Counted from the first letter of the stretch, positions 1-10,328 are shown. The stretch is DNA of 64,000 bases from Lepus europaeus (GCF_033115175.1 NC_084832.1:14435342-14499341); one strand, 5' to 3'. Program-made: numbers and translations. Notes: generated from the letters alone by a model not told the origin.

Positions 1-835
1 CAGGAGCACCGTGGAGGGAGAGCAGACAGACAGCTGGGGAGACAGACAGAAGGACTTCAGCAGGCGTGGCGCATGCTCCCCACGGAGAGGGTTTTCAGGC
101 AGCTCCCCAGAAGAGCTTTCAGGATTCCAAAGGCCTGGCTTCCTAAGAAAAGCAAGACAATGCTGGGAGATGCTCTGAAGTGGGCCTGGCAGTCACCCCA
201 CCACGCACAGCACCTTAAACACAACCAACGCCAGCCCAGGGTTTGGCTGGGAGACAGATGCCTGCCCGAGGGAGGAGATGGGGTGGGGGAACGCCAGGGG
301 TACCCCCTTCCAAGAGCCGGGGCTGAGCAAGTCAAACCTGGGGAGCCGACCAGAACAGCCCTAACGACGAGGAAATGAAACAGCCAGAGGCCGCCGGGAC
401 TCCAGGGAGCTCGAGGGGGAGGGGAGGGAGAGGCAGGCAGGGGCTGCTGATAAACTGTTCCAGATGAGGGGCCATCTCCCCGCGTCTCTGGAGCCATCTC
501 TCGGCAGCGGCCTCGCCTCTTTAAGAGCCTCACCTCCCTCCTTTCGGGGGGGACCCCACCCAACCACCGAGGGCCGCTGGCCTCCAACTGCCGCCAGCGA
601 AACCCAGCCTGGGTCCGGGGCGCACACGCTCGCTTGCACGCTGGGGGTCCGGCTAAAGTTTGCGGAACTTAAATCGTAAAACCGCAATCGGAAGTTGTAG
701 CTTTGGAAGGCTCCACCACCCACCCCAAAAATAAATAAATCTGTTCGTGCCTTTACAAATAAAAAGATTTTTTTTTTTCAAAGCCCCAACTTTGCCCTGT
801 CTGCAGGGAACTTGGGCAGAGGGCGTGTCCCTTTG
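1..835. other. Non-repetitive flank of the CpG island
   Basis: No interspersed repeat or convincing exon is recognised. GC content rises towards the right. If the leftward gene model holds, this is the beginning of its first intron. Polypurine patches occur near 415-440 and an A/T-rich stretch lies at 727-780. Reading frames here lack splice context and any protein family resemblance. Confidence 0.5.
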
Positions 836-1296
836 TCACCCACCAGCAGCCTCACGCCCGCGCGTGGGCGACCCCTGCGTGGGCGGCCCCCGGCCCCGAG
901 CCGAGATTGCGGCCCGAGGTCCGGAAGCGGCGTCCGGCGCTGTCACCGGGCAGGGTGGGCCTGGAGCGAGCGGGGGAGGGGCGCCGCGGGGCCGGGGTGG
1001 CGAGCGGGGCCGCCCCGGGGCCCCGCAGCCGGGTGCGCGGAGGGGAGGGTGGGGGTGCCAAGGGGCGGCGCGGGGCCCTGCAGCCCCCGAGCTCCCGCTA
1101 TTGTTGCCGAGGCTGCCCGGGCCGGGCCCCGCCGCCCGCCTGCTCCAGGCGGGACCCTGCGGGCCACGCACCCACCTCCGCCGCGCTGGGGCGGTGCGCT
1201 CCGGAGCCCGGACTCGCACAAGTTGCCGCCCGCGGCCGGGACCACGCCGGCCCCCGCCCCGCGCGCCGCGGTCATTGTTCGCCGCGCGCCTCTTAC

Positions 1297-1411
1297 CTCC
1301 CAGGCGCCTGCAGATCCCGCGGCTCCGGCTGCTCGGGCGGCTCCGACTCCCGGGCTAGGGCTCCGGGCTCCGCTGCTCCCAGCCCCTGCTGCCGAGGGCG
1401 CGGCGGTCGGG
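1297..1411 (-). other. Candidate untranslated first exon of a leftward gene
   Basis: On the minus strand the sequence reads GGAG|GTAAGA, with the intron starting at 1296. This is a near-consensus U1-compatible donor. About 140 bases upstream is TATTAATA (1436-1443), which would place a start site near 1410. The roughly 115-base exon contains no ATG, so it would be 5' UTR, with translation beginning in an exon outside the window to the left. The start is inferred from TATA spacing; only the donor is directly visible. An alternative is that the donor is fortuitous and the gene starts elsewhere in the island. Confidence 0.6.
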
Positions 1412-1435
1412 CTGCGCCTGCGGGGCGGCGCTGCC

Positions 1436-1443
1436 TATTAATA
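1436..1443. promoter_or_regulatory. Palindromic TATA-like box TATTAATA
   Basis: TATTAATA is its own reverse complement, so it could position initiation on either strand. It is an A/T island inside sequence that is otherwise about 80% GC. The strong minus-strand donor at 1296 favours leftward use. A rightward start would fall near 1468, but no equally strong plus-strand donor follows closely. Confidence 0.55.
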
Positions 1444-1510
1444 CCCGCGGGCGGCGGCGGCGGCGCGGGCGCGCGAGCGGGGCTGGCGGCGGCCGGCCGA
1501 GGTCCGAGCC

Positions 1511-1518
1511 ATCAAAGG
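1511..1518 (+). promoter_or_regulatory. TCF/LEF-like site ATCAAAGG
   Basis: ATCAAAGG matches the HMG-box TCF/LEF core and sits roughly 100 bases upstream of the inferred leftward start site. This is a single short motif match, so occupancy is inference only. Confidence 0.25.
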
Positions 1519-2237
1519 TGGCGCGGGGCGGAGGGGAGGGCGGAGCAGGCGGGGTGGGTGGGGAGCCGGCTCCGGGTCGCCATGGCCGCCTCGACGCCGG
1601 GGCGAGCGCCACTCGCGCGGGGAGGAGTGGCGCAGAGCGGGCGGCGGCCGCGTCCCCGCCCCGCGCCCGAGCCGAGCGCCCGCAGCCCTGCGCCCGAGCC
1701 GCCGCCGCCTCCGAGGCCGGCGAGCGGGAAGTGCCCGCGGCCGCTGCCCCTCCCCGGGCCTGGGCCGGCCCCTCGGCGGGGGGAGTCCGGGCGCCCGAGC
1801 CCAGCAGCGGCGGCCACGGCCGGAGAGCCACAGCCCCCTCCAGCGTCCGGGCCGAGACCTGCGCGCCCAGCGCGCCGCGCCCCGCCCCCGGGCAGGTGCG
1901 CCCAAGGCGGCCGCCAGGCCTTCCTTACTCGCGCCTTGGCCCTGGGCCCGGCTCGCCGCCGTGCCACCAAAGCGAGCGCGGGCAGCGCCACCGGGGAGCC
2001 CCGATGCTGTTTAGGTGAAAAGCGAGAGTGGGTGACAACAGGAGCCTCCGGCGGGGGACCCGTGGCGCGGACCCCGAAGGCCCCTGTTGAGGTGTCGCCT
2101 GGGCTCCCTTGACCTACGGCTTTGCGGGGACCTACGAAGCGCCCAGCCCCAAGCCATCCTGGGATGGGGGCGCGTTGCCATGTCCGCTCCCAGCCCAGCC
2201 TCCCTCCCGCACCGGGAGATTCCCGCACCAGCGCCCG

Positions 2238-2249
2238 CCTCACCTACCG
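2238..2249 (-). other. Second minus-strand splice donor candidate
   Basis: On the minus strand the sequence reads GGTAG|GTGAGG, with the intron beginning at 2243. It could end an alternative upstream first exon of the leftward gene. No TATA box or other start signal is recognised upstream, so this rests on the donor motif alone. Confidence 0.35.
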
Positions 2250-2310
2250 TGCGTCCCGCGGTGGGTGGGTGGAGGAGACTGGAGGCGTGCCCCGCGGGGA
2301 ACGGCGTGGA

Positions 2311-2320
2311 GGAGGTGAGC
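2311..2320 (+). other. Plus-strand splice donor candidate in the island
   Basis: GGAG|GTGAGC, with the intron starting at 2315, has good donor consensus. With the candidate at 2745 it would suit a divergent noncoding transcript from the same CpG island. No paired acceptor is identified. Confidence 0.3.
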
Positions 2321-2440
2321 GCTGCTTTGCTGAGCAGTCGCCTGGTGACCCGCCGGGGTTCCGGGACTAGGCGCGAGGTTCAGGAGCTAGGAGGCAGTCG
2401 CCTAAGGAGGACGACTGCTGTCCCTTCCCCCGGGCTCTGG

Positions 2441-2890
2441 CCTCGCCCTCTCGGGAAAGACCTTGGACGGCCGCAGGTGTGATCACGAGGGGAGACAGCG
2501 ACGCGGCCAGCTGGTCAGGCTGCGCGTTTACGGGGGGTTTCACTGACCAGCAACCCGCGGGGGCCGGTTCCACGGGAAAGGCAATTGCTGAACTCAGAGT
2601 TGAATGGGAGCTGGGCCTGGACAAGAGTGCATTAGAAGTAACGGGGTACACGCGGGTAGCTGCGGGCAGCAGTGTCTGGAGAGGGCTCCGGAAGAGGAGC
2701 CTCCAGGCCGCTCCTAGGAAGGCACAGCAGGTGGGTTCTTGCAGGTGAGCAGAGTCCGTGGGGCTGACACGCACCACCTGCGTCACTTACCACCAACCAG
2801 CAAGTCTGATTCTTGAACCACCACCACCAGCAGCAGCAGGTGGAAACTCAAAGGCTCATTCCTGCCCTCCCCCCACCCTGAGGCCCACCT
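2441..2890. other. Island shore, unique sequence
   Basis: CpG density declines through this stretch. A short CCA/CAG-rich run lies near 2817-2840. No repeat family or coding exon is recognised apart from the donor candidate at 2745. Confidence 0.5.
2741..2750 (+). other. Plus-strand splice donor candidate just outside the island
   Basis: GCAG|GTGAGC, with the intron starting at 2745, is a near-consensus donor about 300 bases beyond the island edge. It could end the first exon of a divergent RNA. The frame upstream of it shows no recognisable protein. Confidence 0.3.
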
Positions 2891-2904
2891 GCCTGCAGGG
2901 CTAG

Positions 2905-3020
2905 TTAAACTAGATTGCCGGCTTACATCCCAGGAGCTTCTGATTCGGCAGGTGTGGGCTGGGGCCTGAGGATCTGCGTTTCTAACCAGACCCCAGCCAT
3001 GGCAGCTGCTGAATCAGGCG
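2905..3020 (-). mobile_element. MER5-like hAT (Charlie) relic
   Basis: The stretch with 'cttctgattcggcagg', 'ggggcctgaggatctgcg' and 'tttctaacc' matches the remembered reverse complement of a MER5A/B nonautonomous hAT element. It is diverged and without clear ends. Confidence 0.6.
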
Positions 3021-3090
3021 ATGGGCCTCAAACTCTTGGATCCTCCAAAGATAGGAACAAAACCAAAAACCGATGCCAGACTCCTGGGGC

Positions 3091-3403
3091 GGGGCCGGTG
3101 CTGTGGCATAGTAGATGAAGCACCAGCCTGCTGCGCCATGCCTTATGGGCGCCAGTTCTAGTCCCAGCTGCTCTTCTTCCGATCCAGCTCTCTGCCATGG
3201 CCTGGGAAAGCAGGAGAAGATGGCCCAAGTCCTTGGGCCCCTGCACCCACATGGGAGACCTGGAAGAAGGTCCTGGCTTCAGACAGGCTCACCTCTGGCC
3301 TTTGCGGCCATTTGGGGAGGGAACCAGCGAATGGAAGACCTTTCTCTCTGTCTCTCCTCTCTGCTGTAACTCTGCCTCTCAAGCAAATAAATAAATCTTT
3401 AAA
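3091..3403 (+). mobile_element. CSINE, near full length
   Basis: Head 'ggggccggtgctgtgg', B-box-like 'agttctagtcc', body 'gatggcccaagtccttgggcccctgcaccc' in two parts, and an A-rich tail with 'aaataaataaatcttt'. Flanking 'gactcctgggg' (left) and 'agtcctgggg' (right) are the likely target-site duplication. Confidence 0.93.
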
Positions 3404-3479
3404 GTCCTGGGGTAGAGACCCCAGCTTCAGGATTTTTAGCGGTGCTGTGCACAGGTGATTGCAATGGGTAGTCAGTGCT

Positions 3480-3600
3480 TGTTAAAAGCTTGAGATGAGA
3501 ATCCCCTGGGAACCTCGTTGAACTGCAGATTTGGAGTCCGGAGTTGGTCTCAGGACTGAGTTTCTAGCAAGCTCTCAGGTGATGTGGTTTGTGCCAGCGC
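3480..3600. mobile_element. MER5-like hAT relic
   Basis: 'cccctgggaacctcgttgaa', 'ctgcagattt' and 'agcaagctctcaggtgatg' match the two arms of a MER5-type element. It may be the right part of the relic at 2905-3020, now split by the CSINE. Confidence 0.5.
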
Positions 3601-4350
3601 CTGGCACCACTCAAAACCAAAGATGGGTCAAAGTCACAGGAAAGCAGACAAGGGACATTTTCCCAGTCACCCTCCCGGGAAGGCCAGTGTTTTCTGCATG
3701 GCATAGCATTTCTTCCATCCTCTTGGTATGTCTGGAATGAGTCTTGTTTTGTTTTGCTCTTAAGAGATGGATGATCACAATACAGACGTAACATCTTGTG
3801 CTGTTTTATTATCTGAACACTACTGACAGTCATGAAGGTGACGCGTGCCAAGGCGGGGATTGGAGCGGGCTTGCAGGCTGTGGTAGGAGCCTGTGAGGAT
3901 AGTGCACACTGGGGAAGAGGCGGGGTGTTGGGGACCCAGTGAGAGAGGCCAGAAAGGGTTTGGGCAGTGCCAGAGCCTCTGCCAGGTAGCCTTCCCCGCC
4001 CCCCGCCAGCATTCTGGGACCGGCACCTCACCCAGGAGACAGCACATACAATTCCCCTCCCTGAAAAGCCAGGGCTACACGGCCTGGAAAACCTGCAGCC
4101 CTGGAAGACTCGAGGTGCTCCCTGGTGCTTGGGGGTCACTCAGCCCCACCTTCAGCGCAGAAACATTCCTCAGGACCTAGGTCCCCTCTGAACCCCAGGC
4201 CTTCGTGTGGGGTTTGTTCGAAATCTTCCTGAATTAAGCTGTCACTTGCTTCTTCACTCTTCATTCATTTTACCTGTTTCTTTTTATTCCCTAAGAAAGA
4301 GGTACACATGGCAAAAAAAAAAAAAGTTGTATGAGAAAGGTAATAAGTAA
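3601..4350. other. Unique sequence
   Basis: No repeat or exon is recognised. A run of A residues lies at 4313-4325. Reading frames here resemble no known family. Confidence 0.5.
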
Positions 4351-4360
4351 AATATGGAAT

Positions 4361-4522
4361 GGGGGGGTGGCACTGTGGCATGGTGGGTAAAGCTGTCGCC
4401 AGCAGTGCCAACATCCCATAGGGGCACCGGTTCAAGTCCTGGCTGCTTTACTTCCGATCCAGATCTCTGCTATGGCCTGGGAAAGCAGTGGAAGATGGCC
4501 CAAGTCCTTGGGCCCCTGCATT
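4361..4522 (+). mobile_element. CSINE, 3' truncated
   Basis: The head and first half are clear ('tggcactgtggcatggtgggtaaag' split around the A box, then the 'ggttcaagtcc' B box), stopping after 'ttgggcccctgca'. The CT-rich part and A tail are absent. Confidence 0.85.
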
Positions 4523-4968
4523 TGCATGGCTTGTTCTCTGTATACGCTTCGCCTAGCAGGCCCAAGCTGCCATGGAAGAAGTTCCAAGCATCCCAAGACC
4601 CCAGGCTCAAGGGCTCGGTAGGAGACACTCTGGCTGATGGTCCCAGATGAGCTGCTCTTTCAGCCACCTCAGCCCACGTGCCAGATGTGAGTGAAGAAGC
4701 CATCTTGCAGTGGGACCTCCCCTGTCCCTGTCCCTGTCTAGGGACACCAGGGACAGGAAAAATCAGGCCCTTGGACCCTTTCCAAATTCCTGGCCCACAT
4801 ATCTGTTATAAATTGGCCATTGTCTCTTTTTATAGTATTTATTTGATAGAAACCCCTTAAGCTTTATGATTTACTATGAAGCAACTGATGACCAGAACAC
4901 CTACTGACTGGGCTGGAGAATGCTTATGTCTACACGGATCGGCAACTCTTAAATATCTGTCAGTCTCG
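4523..4968. other. Unique sequence
   Basis: Contains a short (CCTGTC)n-like run at 4718-4740 and no identifiable repeat or exon. Confidence 0.45.
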
Positions 4969-4969
4969 G

Positions 4970-5192
4970 GAGTGGGCACTGGGCCCAGCAGCTAAGATGC
5001 CACTTGATATGCCCATGTCCCGTCAGTACTTGGGTCCCTGCCACCCATGTGGGAGACCTGGAGTGAGTTCTGAGCTCCTGACCCAGCCCTAGATTCTGAG
5101 AGCATTTGGGAGTGACCCAGTGGATGGAAGATCTCCATCTATTTCTCTCTCTTTCTCTCTCTCACTCTGCCTTTCATAATGAATAAATAGCT
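4970..5192 (+). mobile_element. Old diverged CSINE
   Basis: Recognised by 'cccatgtgggagacctggag', 'agcatttgggagtgac', 'ggatggaagatct' and the CT-rich stretch before 'ctctgcctttcataatgaataaat'. The head is poorly conserved. Confidence 0.8.
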
Positions 5193-5239
5193 AACATTCT
5201 AAAAATAAGTAAATATTTGTCAGTCTTGCAGGTGAAAAT

Positions 5240-6345
5240 GGAGTTTTTTTTTTTTTTTTTTTAATGATCCATTGACCTTTCTTTATCCTTTCGAGACCTT
5301 TGCTCATTTTGCTACTGGGTTGTCTTTTTCTTGTTGATTGACAACATGCTTTATGTGTTAAGGAAATCAGGCATTTGCTATCATGTACTGATTTTTCTTT
5401 CTGGTTTTGGTATAATCTTTTTTTGCAGCAAGAAGCTCTTAATTTCTTTTTTTAATATGTATTTATTTGAAAAGCAGAGTTAGAGAGATAGAGGGAGAGA
5501 CAGAGAGAGACACAGAGAGAGAAAGATCTTCCTTCTGTTAGTTCATTCCCTCAAATGATTGCCACAGCCTGGGCTGGGCCAGGCCAAAACCAGAAGCCTG
5601 GGACACCATCCAGGTCTTCCACGTGGGTGGCAGGGGCCCAAGCACTTAGGCCATCATCAGCTGCTTTCCCAGGCACATTAGCAGGGAATTGGGTGGGAAG
5701 TGAAGCAGCTGGGCCTCAAACCAGCACTCACATGGGATGGCAGCATCACAGATAGGGCTTAGCCTCCTGTGCCACAATGCTGGCCCCTTGAAATTCTTAA
5801 TTTCAATGTGGACAAATGGTTAGTGTTTGCTTTTATTATTCCACGTTTTGGCATCATTTGAAAAGTCTCTCCCATTCAAGACTTCTTTGAAAGCCAACAT
5901 GCTTTCACATTTGAACTGTTTCAGTTTTATACTTTACCAATGGTCTGTATGTTATTTATTTTGGCATCAAGAAATGAGATATGGATCCAACTTTCCGTTT
6001 TTCCAAATGGCTAAGCAGATAGCCCCTGAATAATCCATCTGAATTACATCTCCCATCCTTCTTTAAGATGGTGACTTTGTCATTAGGAAAATCCATGCTC
6101 TTTTCCACTTAGCTGCCAGTTCCTGTTCCAATACCAAAATGTTTGTGTTCACAGCTTCATAATATGTTTTTTTTTTATCTGATAGAGCTTATATTGTCAA
6201 TTTCAAAACTTTTCTGAGTACTCTTGCATGTTCGTTTTTCCAGATGAATCCTAGTATCCTTTGCTAAGTTATCAGAGTAATCATATTACAATTTTGATGG
6301 GAATGCCTTTGAATTTTAACCTTAACTCCTTCTAGTGTTTTTTCT
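5240..6345 (-). mobile_element. Old L1 (L1M-type) 3' ORF2 region relic
   Basis: Segments such as 'ctactgggttgtcttttt', 'agctcttaatttcaatgtgg' and 'ggatccaactttccgttttt' match the familiar minus-strand end of L1 ORF2. It is interrupted by the CSINE at 5447-5787 and has decayed beyond coding. Confidence 0.72.
5447..5787 (-). mobile_element. CSINE inserted in old L1
   Basis: Minus-strand copy, from the tail 'tatttatttgaaaagcagag' to the head 'cacaatgctggcccc'. 'tcttaatttc' flanks both sides (5437-5446 and just after 5790), consistent with a target-site duplication made in L1 sequence. Confidence 0.93.
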
Positions 6346-6374
6346 TTTTTATTTATAAGAACATCTAAGGCATA

Positions 6375-6570
6375 CTGAGCTGTTGTTAGTTTAGTGAGTA
6401 TTAACTAATTTAACTGACACAACCACGTGAAATCGGAACTGTACTATTATCCACTGTTTACAGAGGAGAAATGGAGACACGGAGAGCCCAGGTAACCTGC
6501 CAGGGCCACACAGCCAGCAAACGGCAGACCCGGGCAGCTGGTGCTGAAGGCCATGCTCTTAGCCATGGGC
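6375..6570 (-). mobile_element. MIR relic
   Basis: 'ttatccactgtttacagagg', 'ggtaacctgccagggccaca' and 'cagccagcaaac' are the reverse complement of the MIR core and the sequence around it. Confidence 0.8.
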
Positions 6571-6892
6571 TGTGTTGAGCGTCAGTATTAACACATGAAG
6601 CACAAATCTGTCTTTTAGGATAGAAAATAAAATAGGACAACAAGTAAGGACTTGGGACACGGTTTTTATCATTTTCAAAAGGGGGAATTTAGAAGGAAAC
6701 CAGAAAGCACGCATTGCCATGGCTTTGAATCTGGCCTGTGATCTCGCCTTCGATCCTCAGAAGATAAAATAACACATCAGGGGACTGTAGGTCACGGCTG
6801 AAGTTTACTCAAAGTATCTGTTCTTATGTTATTTTGTTTTTAAACCCTTGTCTAGGTGGGGGTGTTCGGCACTGTGTTTAAGGAGCCAGTTG
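6571..6892. other. Unique sequence
   Basis: No repeat or exon recognised. Confidence 0.4.
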
Positions 6893-7203
6893 AGGGCCAG
6901 CTCTGTGGCACCGTGGGCTCAGCCACTGCTTGCAAGGCCCAACATCCCATCCGCAGTGCCACTTCAAGTCCCAGATGCGCTGCCTCCCATCCAGCTCCCT
7001 GCTAATGTGCCTGGGAAGGCAGCAGATGACGGCCCAAGTACTTGGGTCCCTGCCACACACACGGGAGACCTGGATGGAGTCCCTGGCTCCTGGCTTCAGT
7101 CTGGCCCAGCCCCAGCTGTTACAAGTATTGAGGGTGTGACACAGTGGCGAGGTCGTTCTCTTTCTGTCTTTTGATAAATAAATTATAAGTAAATAAAAAT
7201 AAA
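6893..7203 (+). mobile_element. CSINE, older subfamily
   Basis: 'gggccagctctgtggcaccg' head, 'ctgctaatgtgcctgggaag', 'ggcccaagtacttgggtccc' body and a 'aaataaat' rich tail. The B box has decayed. Confidence 0.9.
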
Positions 7204-7218
7204 TACTTGTCTTTAGTC

Positions 7219-7350
7219 TTTTAAGAAATACTTCCATTTATTCCAAAGAGGGAGAGAAAGAGAGAGCTCTCCCATCTGTCATGGCCCAATGTCTGCAATA
7301 GAAACAGGAACTCAGCCTGGGTCTCCCATGTGGGTCGCGAGGACGGGATG
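7219..7350 (-). mobile_element. CSINE fragment, decayed
   Basis: The AG-rich run followed by 'ctcccatctg' and 'gggtctcccatgtgggt' matches the 3' half of a minus-strand CSINE. The head is missing or unrecognisable. Confidence 0.5.
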
Positions 7351-7459
7351 CTATCATGTGATGCTTCCCAGGGTGAATGCAGCTGAACTGTGCACTTAAA
7401 AGTGGGCACGATGGTAAATTCTGCATGCTGTGTTTTTACCACAATTATCAATTTAAGGA

Positions 7460-7778
7460 CTGGGATGGATCAGTTGTGGTACAGTAGGTTAGGCTGCCTT
7501 TGGGACTCCCACATCCTATATTGGAGTGCCCGGGTTGAGTCCCACCCCCACTCCTCCACTCCCAGTGCAGCTTCCTTCGAATGCTCCTGGGAGGCAGCAG
7601 ATGATGGCCCAAGTACTTGGGTTCCTGCTCAGACCCTGATGGAGTTTCTGCCTCCTGGCTTTGGCCTGACCTGGCCCTGGCTGTTGCAAGCACTTAGGAA
7701 ATGAACACAGTGAATGGAAGTTATTTCTCTTTCTGTCTCGCCCTGTCTCCTTCTCAAATACAATAAAAGTGTTTTAAA
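7460..7778 (+). mobile_element. CSINE, older subfamily
   Basis: 'gttgtggtacagtaggtta' head, 'gatggcccaagtacttgggt' body and 'tctccttctcaaatacaata' end. Diverged, with a small deletion in the body. Confidence 0.88.
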
Positions 7779-8473
7779 TATTCTATTTTAATTTTTAAAA
7801 AAATTTTAAAAAGAAAACTGTAGTAGGAGGAATCCCATATTTATATATATATATATGTATTATATGAATATATAATACACACACATATATATATATACAT
7901 ATATATAATACTTATACCCTTTTTCAGATTGGACCTCTGTAAACTTTAAGGCCAAAGCAAGGACAAATGCACCTCTCCTACCCTCACCCCAATATTCCTT
8001 AAGTGCATTCTGAAGGATCATCGAAGCGTGGGTCAAAGAAGAAGTCACCCACCAGATAGGGTGAGGGCAGCTACTGCACTCAGACACCTGCCGTCCACGC
8101 CCACCTCCTGCCTTCCCTGTTGGGGTCTTTCTCCACGTGTCCTAGCCATGGATACTCAGTCCTCTTAGTCCCAGGGCCCACTGACTCCGTGGGGACTGGT
8201 CTCCAGCAGTCTGGCATTCTGTACAGGATGAAGAGTGCTTGAATACAACCTTACAGCTTGGAAAGAAAGACAACCCTAAATATACTCATGTTGCTCCTAA
8301 GCAGCAGGATGTGGCTTTTCCTAGCAAAAGGAGCCCGGCTTTCTTAGCTCAGTGCTAAAGAGGTTAAAGGCAGACAAAGGTAGCGATGAGCAGGAGCCTG
8401 AGTGAATTATTCCTTTTTTATCCTTGTCATACAGATTGAGAATACCAGGGGAAAAGACGGAATAAAAGCTACT
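7779..8473. other. Unique sequence with AT microsatellite
   Basis: Apart from the A/T microsatellite at 7837-7912, no repeat or exon is recognised. Confidence 0.45.
7837..7912. repeat. Compound (AT)n/(AC)n microsatellite
   Basis: About 75 bases of alternating TA/CA/TG dinucleotides with interruptions; self-complementary and probably length-variable. Confidence 0.9.
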
Positions 8474-8592
8474 GCAGCCATTTGGGGAGGGAGCCAGCAG
8501 ATGGAGATGGAAGATATCTTTCTCTCTCTCTCTCTTTCTCCTGACTCTCCCTCTCTGTAATTCTGCCTTTCAAATAAGTATATATTTTAAAA
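8474..8592 (+). mobile_element. CSINE, 5' truncated
   Basis: Only the 3' third is present: 'gccatttggggaggga', 'ggaagatatc', CT run, 'gcctttcaaataag'. Confidence 0.85.
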
Positions 8593-8690
8593 TGTGTATC
8601 ACTTATGATACAAATTAAAATGTCCATTATACAACCCAAATAAGTCACCAATGCCTAAATTATCTCTATATATTTCTGTTTCTCTCTCTT

Positions 8691-8994
8691 TTTTAAGATT
8701 TACAGAGAGAGGAGAGACAGAGAGACAGAGATCTTCCATCTCCTGGTTCACTCTCCAAATGGCCTCTATTGCTAGGGCTGGGCCAAGCTGAACCCAGGAG
8801 CCAGGAACTCCATTCAGGTCTCCCATGTGGGTGGCAGGGACTCAAACACTTGGGCCATCTTCCACTGCTTTCCCAGGCACATTAACAGGGAGCTGGATCT
8901 GAAGTGGAGCAGCCGGAGCTCCAACTGACACCCATATGGGATGCCAGTGTTGCAGGTGGCACCTTAACCCACTGTGCCACAGCGCTAGCTCCTG
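8691..8994 (-). mobile_element. CSINE
   Basis: Minus-strand copy: AG-rich part, 'gatcttccatctcctggttc', 'cacttgggccatcttccact', then 'actgtgccacagcgctagct' at the head. Confidence 0.92.
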
Positions 8995-8997
8995 AAA

Positions 8998-9830
8998 ATT
9001 TCTTATAAACAAACATTCATGGGTAAGGCCAAGCAATTTTGCTGTTATGTATTTACTCCTACATTCCCCCTAAATGATAACATGCCCACAAAACGGCCTG
9101 TGCAAAAAATGTTCATCAATGCTTTATTCATAAGGCGCAACATGGGAGAGAAGAGAGAGGATGACAGGCAGGTGCTGAGCCACAGGAGAATGCAACAGTA
9201 CATCAGGATATGCCCATACTCAATGAGCTCACGACTATGAGAAAAACAAATGAACTACTGATATGCATACATGTAAAAAATGATAAATCTCAAAGACAGT
9301 TGCAGAGTGGAAAGAAACATCATACAAAAAGATAGATAGATAGATAGATAGATATACATATTTCCATTTGTATAAAGTTTTACAATAAGCAAACTAAATA
9401 TACAGAGAAGAACTCTGCACAGGAGTTGGCTTGGAAGAGCAGTGGATGGAGACCGGCTGGGAGCATGCGTGAGAGAATGTTCTGGAGTGGTGGTAGAGGT
9501 CTGGGCCAGAGAGACGAAAGTGTCAACTTCTAGTTAATGCACGCTGAAGACTGGCACATTCCATCATGTGGGAAGACAACCTCAAAGGGAGTCCAGTTAA
9601 ACAAACAGCTACAGTCGACGGACCAGCAGATGCATTTAGGGGAGGGGCAATGATGTCATTCACCTTGAAATACATTTGAAAGGGAGGTTCCTTCGTGGAT
9701 AGATAAGAGATCTTGGTGTTGACCAGAGCAGTATTCACTGTAACATTAGTTCCATTTTGCTGTGTGTTTGAAAATGTTAGAATAAAATGATGAATTTCAT
9801 GCCTCGATATGTACCTAAGAGATGTGCACA
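8998..9830 (+). mobile_element. Old L1 (L1M-type) 3' end
   Basis: 'tgttcatcaatgctttattcataa', read in parts, and 'gataaatctcaaagaca' plus 'catatttccatttgtataaag' match the L1M 3' region, and 'tgtttgaaaatgttagaata' its end. Decayed and noncoding. It contains the tetranucleotide repeat at 9331. Confidence 0.65.
9331..9354. repeat. (GATA)n microsatellite
   Basis: Six uninterrupted GATA units inside the L1M relic. Confidence 0.95.
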
Positions 9831-9831
9831 C

Positions 9832-10116
9832 ATATAAGGGTACTTCAAAAAGTTCATAAGAAAAATGAAGGGACTGGTGTTATGGCCTAGCAGGTTAAGC
9901 CTGTGAAGCCAGCATTCCATACGGGCATCAGTTCAAGTCCTGGTTGCTCTACTTTCAATCAAGTTCCCTGCTAATGTTCTGGGAAAAGCAGAAGATGGTC
10001 CAAGTGCTTGGGCCCCTGCCACCCATGCAGGAGACCAGGGGGAAGCTCCTGGCTTTGGCCTGGCCCAGCCCTAGCCTTTGTGGCCATCTGGGGAGTGAAC
10101 CAAGGGATGGAGGATG

Positions 10117-10150
<34 letters not shown>

Positions 10151-10328
10151 AGTCTGTAACTCTGATATTCAAATAAATACATAAATCTTTTTTTTTAAAG
10201 GAAAGAAGGAAGAAAGGAAGGAAAATGGAATTAGAAGATATTTATTTTGGTAGAAAATATTTGAAATCTATGCATAGTTTTTTCATAATATACATTTTCC
10301 ATGAACTTTTTGAGGATCCCTTATATGT
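9832..10328. mobile_element. Palindromic MITE split by a CSINE
   Basis: The left end 'taagggtacttcaaaaagtt' (from 9836) and right end 'gaactttttgaggatccctt' (to about 10323) are inverted terminal repeats, both next to 'atat'. The element would be about 140-160 bp without the CSINE at 9872-10197. The same ends occur at 31012, 42901 and 52276. Confidence 0.7.
9872..10197 (+). mobile_element. CSINE inside MITE
   Basis: 'actggtgttatggcctagca' head, 'agttcaagtcc' B box, 'gtccaagtgcttgggcccct' body, a long CT microsatellite (10116-10152) and 'aaataaatacataaatcttt' tail. Confidence 0.92.

Larger units (their letters stand above)
836..2440. promoter_or_regulatory. CpG island, likely gene promoter
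   Basis: About 1.6 kb is very GC rich and CpG dense, whereas CpG is depleted nearly everywhere else in the window. It holds several GC-box-like CCCCGCCCC motifs (for example near 1255 and 1655), a TATA-like box and splice donor motifs. This is the usual appearance of a vertebrate CpG-island promoter kept unmethylated in the germ line. No gene name can be assigned, because no coding exon lies in the window. Long reading frames crossing the island on both strands are explained by scarcity of stop codons in GC-rich sequence. Confidence 0.9.

Noticed and set aside
907..2112. 401-codon open frame across the CpG island, and several overlapping long frames on both strands
   Set aside because: Extreme GC content removes stop codons in every frame; the products are Ala/Pro/Arg/Gly-rich without domains, and the frame crosses the TATA box and the splice donor.
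1582..2112. Good Kozak ATG (gccATGgcc) on the plus strand
   Set aside because: The following sequence is low-complexity Pro/Ala/Arg with no family resemblance and no supported plus-strand start or splice pattern.
3091..3403. Functional tRNA genes in CSINE heads
   Set aside because: The heads keep A/B-box-like motifs but do not fold into a complete cloverleaf and are fused to SINE bodies.
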